Of a DNA stretch of 23,204 nucleotides, positions 6,332 through 11,824 are shown piece after piece. The notes beneath the pieces are model-generated. The model was not told the origin of the DNA. It made no database searches and worked only from the letters and a program-made list of their open reading frames with translations. A program made the translations under genes and the position numbers. The first letter of the stretch is position 1. Each line of letters starts with the position of its first letter. Source of the DNA: a virus; the IMG/VR virus record IMGVR_UViG_3300020735_000061, positions 1 to 23,204 of that record; one strand, written 5' to 3'.

Positions 6332-6475
6332 AAGGGTGCCGTAAAGGTTTCGTAATGCAGACCGGGAGTCGGGGTGAAGGGAGACAACACCGTACAGAAA
6401 GGAGGTACGGGAGGCAACCCCGAACTCCCGGCCTACGAACTTGAAAAGTTCATCCTAATGAGAGTGTAGCGCCTG

Positions 6476-7312
6476 TTACGCCGCCACCGCCACCTTTTCC
6501 GTGACTTCCAATGTGGCAATCACCTGGTCCGCCGCCTTGACGATGCGTGAAGCGCTCTCACGCAGTCCTTTGGTGGCTTCGGCGTCTCCACCCTTCCAAG
6601 TGAGAACATAGCCAAACGTGTAGTCGTCAGTTTTTATTCCAAGGGCTTGGCACACGATGAACGCCACCGACTCCGCTTCCAACTCTTTCTGGTCACGACC
6701 AATTTTGGCTTCTCGGTCGGTGTGCAAGATGGCATGACCGATTTCGTGAGCCATCGTCTTGACTTGTTGGAGCGGGGAATTGGTGCCCAAGATTGAGATG
6801 GTGTTGGTGTCAAAGTTGGTGGTGCCATTTGCACCGCCCAGCCCGTCACCTTTGATCTCCGTAGTGAACCCGATGCTCTCAGCAAACTCAACGAGTCGCT
6901 CGAAAATTCCCTCGGGAGCCTCTCCTTCGAGAAGCGTCACCGGAGACACAATCTCGTCACCGTCGGTTTGGGCAACGTCAAAAACGGCAACGGTCTTGAA
7001 CCCGAAAACCCTTGTCTTCTCAGTTGGTTCACCGTTTTCGTCCTTCACTTTACCAACCATCGGAGCCAAGATACGGATGCCCGTCTCACCCTTGCGCACC
7101 TGTCGCCCGAGCGCCTGCCACGTTTTGTAACCGGCAACTTGAGATGCTTCGGGGTATTGCATCGCAATCAACATGAGGTTGTTGAGCGAGTAGTTGTGAA
7201 ATTTTGTGGCGGCCTTGAGGTAGTCGTGCCACCCTTCGGTCGTCGCTAGATTCGCAATGCCCGCTTCGATTTGAGCGAGCGCCGCCTTGGCGTCTTTGAA
7301 GTCGGTTGTCAT
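6476..7312 (-). CDS. ardC: ArdC-type antirestriction protein (ssDNA-binding domain plus zincin protease)
   Basis: A 278-residue protein with the two ArdC parts. Residues about 25-90 form the N-terminal ssDNA-binding domain (YLKAATKFHNYSLNNLMLIAMQ, then GYKTWQALGRQVRKGETGIRI). Residues about 130-235 form a metallopeptidase domain with HEIGH (H189, E190, H193) and a downstream Glu in LEAESVAF as probable third zinc ligand. ArdC proteins protect incoming single-stranded plasmid DNA from host restriction; phage copies are thought to counter host defence. The start follows directly on the stop of the 80-residue upstream gene (TAA then ATG), with GGAAG as SD. It lies in the P2 operon, so early expression at entry is likely. 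A DNA-protein crosslink protease role is an alternative. Confidence 0.88.
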   Translation of the reverse strand: MTTDFKDAKAALAQIEAGIANLATTEGWHDYLKAATKFHNYSLNNLMLIAMQYPEASQVAGYKTWQALGRQVRKGETGIRILAPMVGKVKDENGEPTEKTRVFGFKTVAVFDVAQTDGDEIVSPVTLLEGEAPEGIFERLVEFAESIGFTTEIKGDGLGGANGTTNFDTNTISILGTNSPLQQVKTMAHEIGHAILHTDREAKIGRDQKELEAESVAFIVCQALGIKTDDYTFGYVLTWKGGDAEATKGLRESASRIVKAADQVIATLEVTEKVAVAA

Positions 7313-7555
7313 TTAAGCCACTTCCTTTCCAACTAGGTTTTCGATTGCTTCTCCAAGCGTCTTTGCCGTGAGTGTGTGAATCCACTCGCCGTCGGCGTCG
7401 TGGTGCTTCGCAACCCAAACGTTGCCCGAGCGAAACACGTAGTTCGTCGCGCCGTCAACGGTAAGAACGTAAGTCCGACCGAGACGCTCAACGTTGTGCT
7501 TGCGAACGAGTTGTTTGGCAACTCCGTTAACTATGTTGTGACCCTTGGTACTCAT
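7313..7555 (-). CDS. Small protein preceding ardC
   Basis: An 80-residue protein started at ATG 7555, with AGGGAG eight nt upstream. The frame runs open to 7669, but that would cross the P2 promoter, so the internal start is preferred. The sequence alternates strands (RTYVLTVDGATNYVFRSGNVWVAKH) with a C-terminal helix (TAKTLGEAIENLVGKEVA), suggesting a small alpha/beta fold such as those found with antirestriction or DNA-mimic proteins. No motif identifies it. It is the first gene of the P2 operon and is tightly linked to ardC. Confidence 0.75.
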   Translation of the reverse strand: MSTKGHNIVNGVAKQLVRKHNVERLGRTYVLTVDGATNYVFRSGNVWVAKHHDADGEWIHTLTAKTLGEAIENLVGKEVA

Positions 7556-7595
7556 TTCATTTGCTCCCTTCATGAGCGTTTCTTCCAACAAGTTC

Positions 7596-7653
7596 ATTAT
7601 AGACACATATTTTATCCCAACGCAAATACCCTCAAAACCCTTACAAATAAGGG
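7596..7653 (-). promoter_or_regulatory. Promoter cassette P2 (dyad, -35, -10)
   Basis: TATAAT (7596-7601), 18-nt spacer containing GGGATAAAATATGTGT, TTGCGT (7620-7625), exactly 12 nt, then a perfect inverted repeat CCCTTA-caaa-TAAGGG (7638-7653). It lies about 40 nt upstream of the 80-residue gene and ardC. It is the best match to consensus among the three cassettes. The plus-strand groES promoter lies about 35 nt further on, so the two transcription units diverge from this point and may share a regulator. Confidence 0.87.
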
Positions 7654-7687
7654 GATTTCTCGGAACCAATTAATATGACTGGAATGG

Positions 7688-7716
7688 CTGACCGGCTCAT
7701 CAAAGAGCGCTAGAAT
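7688..7716 (+). promoter_or_regulatory. Probable groES promoter
   Basis: CTGACC (7688-7693), 17-nt spacer, TAGAAT (7711-7716), about 38 nt upstream of the groES start codon. The -35 is imperfect. It lacks the dyad and the conserved spacer of P1-P3, so groES seems to be controlled separately. No CIRCE-type inverted repeat was seen. Confidence 0.5.
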
Positions 7717-7753
7717 CGTTGCAGTAGTAAAACCGAACAAAGGGAGTTTTGAA

Positions 7754-8050
7754 ATGTCATTCCGTTTACTTCATGATCGAATCGCAGTGCTAGCCGACGA
7801 AGTTTCCGATACAACCGAGTCTGGTCTCATCGTCACGGAGTCCGCGCAAAGTCCGTTGCGCTACGGCACCGTTGCAAATGCCGGTCTTGGTCACCGCTCC
7901 GAACACACCGGAGAGAGCGTCTCGCTAGACGTCAAAGAGGGCGACCGCGTGTTCTTTCACCGATCATCGGGACAACCGTTAGAGATTGAAAACGTTGAGT
8001 ACGTCATTTTATCTAACAGTGAAATTATTGGCATCGAAATCGCCCAATAG
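7754..8050 (+). CDS. groES: GroES-like co-chaperonin
   Basis: A 98-residue protein with the GroES order of motifs: RLLHDRIAVLADEV at the N-terminus, mobile-loop region TTESGLIVTESAQS (about residues 21-34, with GLIV at the GroEL-contacting tripeptide position), YGTVANAGLG, VKEGDRVFFHRSSGQPLEI (about 60-78), and EYVILSNSEIIGIE at the end. Length is normal for Cpn10. The start has AAGGGAG seven nt upstream, the same SD as the P1-P3 leader genes. GroES caps the host GroEL so that large proteins fold. Phage versions such as T4 gp31 adapt host GroEL to fold the major capsid protein; the same is likely here. No GroEL is encoded in the window. Confidence 0.95.
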   Translation: MSFRLLHDRIAVLADEVSDTTESGLIVTESAQSPLRYGTVANAGLGHRSEHTGESVSLDVKEGDRVFFHRSSGQPLEIENVEYVILSNSEIIGIEIAQ

Positions 8051-8056
8051 CGTTTT

Positions 8057-8137
8057 CGGGCTCCGGTAGGACCCAATCAACGGTAGCGTCGCTTAGAACG
8101 CAACTGAGCGGGCTCTGGTGACCAATTAGCCGTAGAG
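8057..8137. repeat. Two imperfect direct repeats after groES
   Basis: The sequence starting CGGGCTCCGGTAGGACCC at 8057 recurs, with small gaps, 52 nt later as CGGGCTCTGGTGACC at 8109; both continue into AAT...GTAG. The first copy can fold as a short hairpin on either strand and the second carries a TGGTGACCA dyad. They fill the gap between the convergent ends of groES and the 78-residue minus-strand gene. No T-run follows, so a terminator is not shown. The repeats could be protein-binding or RNA-structure elements. Confidence 0.45.
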
Positions 8138-8166
8138 AATGTGCCTCCTTTTGTAGGTCTCGTCGC

Positions 8167-8403
8167 TCATTGGTCAGCAGTCTTTCGCTCGCGCAACTCA
8201 CGGCCAAGCGCCAAGATGATGTCGTCGGGGACCGCTTCAATATCGTCCCACGTCAGGGTCTTTGAGCGGTTTCCTTGAGTCACGATGACGGAGAACGTGG
8301 TGTCCTCGTCACACACTCCGTAGTTGTTTGGTCCCGGTGCGTTGTGGGGTTGTTGTGGTAGCCCATTGAACAACCGATAGTTGGTGAGTAGTTCGTGATT
8401 CAT
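8167..8403 (-). CDS. Small hypothetical protein (78 aa)
   Basis: Started at ATG 8403, which overlaps the stop of the zinc-ribbon gene as ATGA; the longer open frame to 8481 starts within that gene. The protein begins MNHELLTNYRLFNGLPQQPH, has a Pro/Asn-rich stretch (NAPGPNNYGVCDEDTTFSVIV) and ends in a helix with charged tail (DDIILALGRELRERKTADQ). I recognise no family. Convergent with groES and the last gene of the P3 unit. Confidence 0.68.
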   Translation of the reverse strand: MNHELLTNYRLFNGLPQQPHNAPGPNNYGVCDEDTTFSVIVTQGNRSKTLTWDDIEAVPDDIILALGRELRERKTADQ

Positions 8404-8516
8404 GACGCCTTCTCCAACATTTCTTCCTCGGCGCACCAAAGGCACAACACCGAATCGGACATCTCTCCACAATCGGCGCAAACAACGACGATTGGCAATT
8501 CTTTTTCGTTAGCCAT
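8400..8516 (-). CDS. Very short zinc-ribbon protein (38 aa)
   Basis: A 38-residue gene from ATG 8516 with AAGGAAGG-type SD. It carries two CxxC knuckles, VCADCGE (C13, C16) and LCLWC (C24, C27), followed by an acidic helix (AEEEMLEKAS). The frame is open upstream to 8591, but that part contains the palindrome cluster and lacks SD. The stop overlaps the next start as ATGA. It resembles free-standing zinc ribbons in actinobacteriophages. Function unknown. Confidence 0.7.
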   Translation of the reverse strand: MANEKELPIVVVCADCGEMSDSVLCLWCAEEEMLEKAS

Positions 8517-8542
8517 TTCGATTCCTTCCTTTTTTGTTTCCA

Positions 8543-8625
8543 ACAAGTTGACGATCAACTTGTCTCGGTGGCCACCGAGCCGGAGGTGCAATTCCTCTCG
8601 GTGACCAGCGAGACCAATTGGTCTC
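8543..8625. repeat. Cluster of four palindromes between two early genes
   Basis: In 83 nt lie: a dyad with 9-bp perfect arms (ACAAGTTGA, TCAACTTGT, 8543-8563); CTCGGTGGCCACCGAG (8564-8579), a perfect palindrome; CTCGGTGACCAGCGAG (8597-8612), a near-copy 33 nt further; and GAGACCAATTGGTCTC (8610-8625), perfect. It sits just after the stop of the 300-residue gene and before the zinc-ribbon gene. It could be a set of operator sites, an RNA processing or stability element, or an origin-like site. No T-run follows any stem. Confidence 0.7.
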
Positions 8626-8630
8626 AGGAG

Positions 8631-9533
8631 TTATGCCACCTCCTTCTTGTGCTTGCGGAATGGACCATCGCCGTCCCTGTTCAGTGGCGTTACTTTTCCG
8701 CAGTGGGTGCACTTGGCCTCGCGATACCTAAAGTCAATTTCTTCGTAGGCCGGACGGGTGCCGCTACCGGGGCACACAAGTTCATCCCCAGGCTTTGCAC
8801 CATTGGTCCATTCGACCGGAGCGCTTGGGTAACACACCGTGCAAAGGATTGCTCCGTGAGCCTCAACGGCTTCGGCTTCGGTGAGCGCCGCCAACTCGGG
8901 AAGCCAAATGAAATCGGTTTCTTTACCCATTTTGTTGCACGTTGAGCAATCCATGTCCTTGTGGATGTGTCCGCCATTATTGGCCACGAGAAAGAAACGA
9001 GCCCAGCCTTCGTACTTTTTGTTGGCTTCGGCAAGACGCTCGCGCGCTTCCACCAAAGCATCCCAAGCGGCTTGAAGGTTCTCAATCATTTCGACAACCT
9101 CCAAGGCAATTCGCCCGTTGATAAGCAGTTGGATAATCCCTGCGGTTTGCTTGCGATCTTCGTAAGACATTTCGCAAGTTGCGAGACGAGCCGCTTCTTT
9201 TGCGTTAGCGAAGTTCGTAGCGTGCTCGATGAACGCAACCGTGTTCAACTTTTGAAAACCAAAACGGTGGCTCGTCTTGCGCCCGTACCTGTCCTCGTCT
9301 TGCGAGTGGCCAAGAACCCACGTCTCGATGAACTCGTCAACCCCATCGGCATCAGTAAAATACTGTCCATTCAATCGGTCGTTTCGGACGGGTTGAACGA
9401 TTGTGTCCCCGATGCGGTCACGACGTGTCATGACTTTGAAAGCCGCTTCTCTTACAACCTCGTGAGCCGCAGCAATTTCCGTGTCAATTTCTACTTCTCG
9501 GTTGTGCGGATTTACCACCGTTGCCTTCTTCAT
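8631..9533 (-). CDS. Cys-rich actinobacteriophage-type protein (300 aa)
   Basis: A 300-residue protein started at ATG 9533 with AGGGAG seven nt upstream; the frame opens to 9566, but that start would coincide with the expected transcription start. Residues 10-140 are mixed, 140-180 a charged helix. The rest is a cysteine-rich zone: GGHIHKDMDCSTC (H189/H191, C196, C199), LPELAALTEAEAVEAHGAIL, CTVCYPSAPVEW (C231, C234), C254, and CTHCGK (C275, C278). The block with GGHIH...CSTC, WLPEL and CTVCYPSAPV recurs in actinobacteriophage early proteins whose function is not known. It is the first gene of the P3 unit. Zinc binding is inferred from cysteine spacing. Confidence 0.8.
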   Translation of the reverse strand: MKKATVVNPHNREVEIDTEIAAAHEVVREAAFKVMTRRDRIGDTIVQPVRNDRLNGQYFTDADGVDEFIETWVLGHSQDEDRYGRKTSHRFGFQKLNTVAFIEHATNFANAKEAARLATCEMSYEDRKQTAGIIQLLINGRIALEVVEMIENLQAAWDALVEARERLAEANKKYEGWARFFLVANNGGHIHKDMDCSTCNKMGKETDFIWLPELAALTEAEAVEAHGAILCTVCYPSAPVEWTNGAKPGDELVCPGSGTRPAYEEIDFRYREAKCTHCGKVTPLNRDGDGPFRKHKKEVA

Positions 9534-9572
9534 TTTCGTGCTCCCTTCTTGAGCGGTTGTTTCCATAGTCTA

Positions 9573-9631
9573 ATTGTACACACGTATTTTATCCCAATAC
9601 AAGTATGCCTAAAACCTTAGTAATTACAAGG
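9573..9631 (-). promoter_or_regulatory. Promoter cassette P3 (dyad, -35, -10)
   Basis: TACAAT (9573-9578), 18-nt spacer containing GGGATAAAATACGTGT, TTGTAT (9597-9602), exactly 12 nt, then the inverted repeat CCTTAGTAATTACAAGG (9615-9631). Spacings are identical to P1 and P2. It lies at the junction between the late (lysis) end and the early region, about 40 nt upstream of the 300-residue gene. The -35 is the weakest of the three. Confidence 0.82.
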
Positions 9632-9655
9632 ATTTTTGGGGGTTGGCGAACCCGC

Positions 9656-10204
9656 TCAGTGTGTTTTAGCGAAGTCCCTGTACGGAAGGTCTTTGACCGG
9701 AATGCCAGTCATGGCGGCGTAGAGTTCGCTGGGCACAACCGAGTAAATGTCGTCCCACTTGTGCACCCACCCGCCACAGCGCAGTGACTCAGATGCAAGC
9801 GCCGAGCAAATCCAGGATGACCCCGTTCGAATGCGTGGAAGCGGAATCCATTTTGGCAAAAGAATCTGTAGAGAAACCGATGCGATGCTCAACCAGCCAT
9901 ACTTGTCGCCAACCTGCGCTTCGGCGAAGGTGAGTACATCATCGGCCAGAACGTCTTCGGGCAACGGAAGAATCTCGAACCTTCCGCCAGGCGCGATTTC
10001 CGAAAGTCTTTTCTTTGCGTTCACACCCGAGCCGAGAGCCTGAATTACCAACTGCTCTCCATTTTCATCAACCTGATCGCTGACGATGAATGCGTGATTC
10101 CAAAATTGTCCGTCACGGAAACGCAGGAACTCACCAAGCCGAATGGCCCATCCGATGATTCCTTTGCTGTGACTAAAACCTATGGCTCCCGGCTCGTAGT
10201 GCAT
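9656..10204 (-). CDS. YiiX-like permuted papain-fold hydrolase (probable lysis or processing enzyme)
   Basis: A 182-residue protein with the order expected of permuted NlpC/P60-type (YiiX/YaeF-like) enzymes: PGAIGFSHSKGIIGWAIRLGE near the N-terminus, the catalytic His in FWNHAFIV (H37), and the nucleophile in SSWICSALASE (C133), so His precedes Cys. These enzymes cleave amide bonds in cell-wall peptides or lipid conjugates. The ATG at 10204 overlaps the holin stop as TGATG; a GTG at 10207 is also possible. Together with the holin and the papain-like peptidase it makes up the lysis block. A lipid or membrane substrate is an alternative. Confidence 0.68.
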   Translation of the reverse strand: MHYEPGAIGFSHSKGIIGWAIRLGEFLRFRDGQFWNHAFIVSDQVDENGEQLVIQALGSGVNAKKRLSEIAPGGRFEILPLPEDVLADDVLTFAEAQVGDKYGWLSIASVSLQILLPKWIPLPRIRTGSSWICSALASESLRCGGWVHKWDDIYSVVPSELYAAMTGIPVKDLPYRDFAKTH

Positions 10205-10524
10205 CACTTACCTGCGACTCGCCTTGCTGGTGCCGCTTTCTTTGCGGGTGCTTTTTTGGCTGGCTTAGTGGCCGCCGCAAGTATCGCCGCGATTGCCGCT
10301 TTGTTTGCCGCTACCTTCGCACGCTGAACCCGACGAGCCTGTTGCACGATGGTCGTTACGATGGCACTTGCCGCCACGAGCGACGCTGTTGCCTGGGCCG
10401 GAATGTGAACCGATGGGGCGACGTTCACCAAGATGGCGATGAGCGCTCCAACCGTACCGCCGACGGTAACGATGTCACCGGCAATTCGTTTCTGGTACTT
10501 TTTGGCATTTTGAATGATGGACAT
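10204..10524 (-). CDS. Holin-like membrane protein
   Basis: A 106-residue protein with two hydrophobic stretches, IVTVGGTVGALIAILVNVAP (about 18-37) and ATASLVAASAIVTTIVQQA (about 45-63), joined by a short polar turn, followed by a very basic Ala/Lys-rich tail (ARRVQRAKVAANKA; KPAKKAPAKKAAPARRVAGK). Two helices, small size and a positively charged C-terminus match phage holins that open the membrane at lysis. It lies between two cysteine hydrolases, with AAGGAG at the start. The Lys/Ala/Pro tail is unusually long and could bind nucleic acid or cell-wall polymer. Confidence 0.72.
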   Translation of the reverse strand: MSIIQNAKKYQKRIAGDIVTVGGTVGALIAILVNVAPSVHIPAQATASLVAASAIVTTIVQQARRVQRAKVAANKAAIAAILAAATKPAKKAPAKKAAPARRVAGK

Positions 10525-10540
10525 ATTTCTCCTTAGTGGT

Positions 10541-11275
10541 TTAGGCGTTTAGTTTATCAAGGTCTTTGTGTAATGTTGAAATGCTCACACCACGTCCGTC
10601 TCCGTGCACAGCCTCAAACTCGCCCGTGATTACTGCCCAGGCTTCTGTGGCGATGGCGTGCCAAGCCGAATATGAAATGGCTTGGATTCCACCCCACGTA
10701 ACAAGGTAAAGGTACTGATCGTCGTAGCCCACGAGTGGAACACAATGACCACCAACGATGGGGCCAGAACAAACCTCGGCTGTCCAAGGTTGGTGATCTT
10801 GAAATGCCACCTGCATCTCGTGAGTGACGGCGATTCCCGCATAGGCAAATCCGTACATGAAAACTGCCGTTTGAAGAGTTGGAACATCATTAATGTTCAC
10901 GGGGGCGTAGGCACTCACCTTGTTGTCGTAGAAGCCGTGCGTGCGAACGTAGTTGAGGTAGTCGGCCAGGACAACACCGGCATCTTGACCGTTCGTGTAG
11001 TTCAAGTAGTAGGCAACCGTCTGGTCATCGTTTGCAAACGTCTCGCTTTCCTTGGTGATGTTTGCGTCGGCCATGAAGCCGTGGTTCAAGCCCGCAACAC
11101 CGCAGTCACCATATTGGTCGTTGCCGAGCATTTCCCAATTTGCAACATCGGGAACGGTTACCGCTGGTGGCGCTTTTGGTAGGTCACCTGCAACGTAGTA
11201 GGTGAGGTCTCTTAGCCCGACCGGAATTTTTCCGGGGAGGCATCCGAGTTTTCCGAATGGACGTGGTTCTTGCAT
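10541..11275 (-). CDS. Papain-like cysteine peptidase (C1/C39-like), probable endolysin
   Basis: Started at ATG 11275 with AAGGAG, because the frame above it runs antisense through the fibre gene. The 244-residue protein has NWEMLGNDQYGDCGVAG (Gln54 as oxyanion residue, nucleophile C58), GGHCVPLVGYD (H177) and VTWGG (W194), the Cys-His-Trp pattern of papain-fold peptidases. Actinobacteriophages carry similar proteins of the 'MLGNDxYGDC' type near the lysis genes, thought to cut wall peptides. No muramidase or amidase is seen in the window. The role as lysin is inferred from position; a host-protein protease is possible. Confidence 0.78.
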   Translation of the reverse strand: MQEPRPFGKLGCLPGKIPVGLRDLTYYVAGDLPKAPPAVTVPDVANWEMLGNDQYGDCGVAGLNHGFMADANITKESETFANDDQTVAYYLNYTNGQDAGVVLADYLNYVRTHGFYDNKVSAYAPVNINDVPTLQTAVFMYGFAYAGIAVTHEMQVAFQDHQPWTAEVCSGPIVGGHCVPLVGYDDQYLYLVTWGGIQAISYSAWHAIATEAWAVITGEFEAVHGDGRGVSISTLHKDLDKLNA

Positions 11276-11297
11276 TGTTCTCCTTGATTGAATTGTT

Positions 11298-11822
11298 TTA
11301 TTGTGAGCCGACAAAGTAAGCGGAAAGATATGTCTGGTCAGGACCCGGTGCCGTTGGAAGGTTCGTTGCCCAGTAGTTCTGTGGAATTGCTTGAAAATAT
11401 GAACCTGACGTGGCAGAGGCCAAAACCGTTGAAAGCGCTGACGGGTAGGAAGTATTTGTTGGGCCTTCAGAACCCCATGCAATTCGGTTTCCATTTTGAA
11501 AAACCTGGTTAGCCAGTGGCGTAGCGGCGGACCCTCCCCCACCACCCGACGTTGTGACAAGAGAAGAAACCAAATAAATTCCGGTTAGTGGCACCGTCAC
11601 GTTAGTACCACTTGCAACGGAAAATCCGTAGTTGGCAAAGCCCGTACCACCGAAAGTTACGATTGTTTCCGTTCCGCCAACAAGGGTTGTTGATACGGAG
11701 TTGTAATACAACGCGTACGGTGCTTGATAAAGAAATGTCTCGTTGTTAGCAACGCCGTTCCAGTCGGAAACGGAAAGAATGTCGCCCGTTGCATGGGTTA
11801 CGGGAGTGGTCCAAGATGCCAT
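11298..11822 (-). CDS. Fibre or minor structural protein with C1q-like jellyroll
   Basis: A 174-residue protein. The first 35 residues (MASWTTPVTHATGDILSVSD, then WNGVANN) are an N-terminal segment common in phage fibre and minor tail proteins. The rest is beta-rich with a C1q/TNF-like strand order (YYNSVSTTLVGGTETIVTFG, VPLTGIYLVSSLVTTSG) and a Gly/Ser-rich middle. It probably forms a trimeric distal fibre tip that contacts the host surface. It starts two nt after the previous stop without a good SD, which implies translational coupling. The match is by pattern, not by a firm family. Confidence 0.68.
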   Translation of the reverse strand: MASWTTPVTHATGDILSVSDWNGVANNETFLYQAPYALYYNSVSTTLVGGTETIVTFGGTGFANYGFSVASGTNVTVPLTGIYLVSSLVTTSGGGGGSAATPLANQVFQNGNRIAWGSEGPTNTSYPSALSTVLASATSGSYFQAIPQNYWATNLPTAPGPDQTYLSAYFVGSQ

Positions 11823-11824
11823 GA

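Noticed and set aside
6332-6475. Plus-strand gene after the AAGGAGGT word at about 6399
   Set aside because: No start codon at SD distance. The ATG at 6458 ends after three codons, and the 29-residue frame from ATG 6355 is Arg/Gly-rich and not protein-like.
7556-7669. N-terminal extension of the 80-residue gene before ardC
   Set aside because: It would be translated from across the P2 promoter, upstream of the expected transcript start; the internal ATG has a good SD.
8051-8166. tRNA or tRNA-like gene in the gap after groES
   Set aside because: Some D-arm-like words (GGTAG) occur, but there is no GTTCRA T-loop and no acceptor pairing.
8126-8170. 14-residue mini-ORF (MSDETYKRRHILYG) coupled by ATGA to the 78-residue gene, containing AAAAGGAGG
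   Set aside because: Too short to support as a gene. The strong SD-like word has no downstream start codon and could be chance within coding-like sequence.
9632-9655. GGGTT/AACCC stem after the YiiX-like gene as a terminator
   Set aside because: Only 5 bp, and on the minus strand it is followed by A residues, not U.
10204-10524. Histone-like or nucleoid protein because of the Lys/Ala/Pro tail
   Set aside because: The two hydrophobic helices and the lysis-block context favour a holin; the basic tail alone is not sufficient.
11276-11560. 95-residue N-terminal extension of the papain-like peptidase
   Set aside because: It runs across the fibre gene in another frame, is Arg/His/Gln-rich like shadow translation, and the ATG at 11275 has a perfect AAGGAG.
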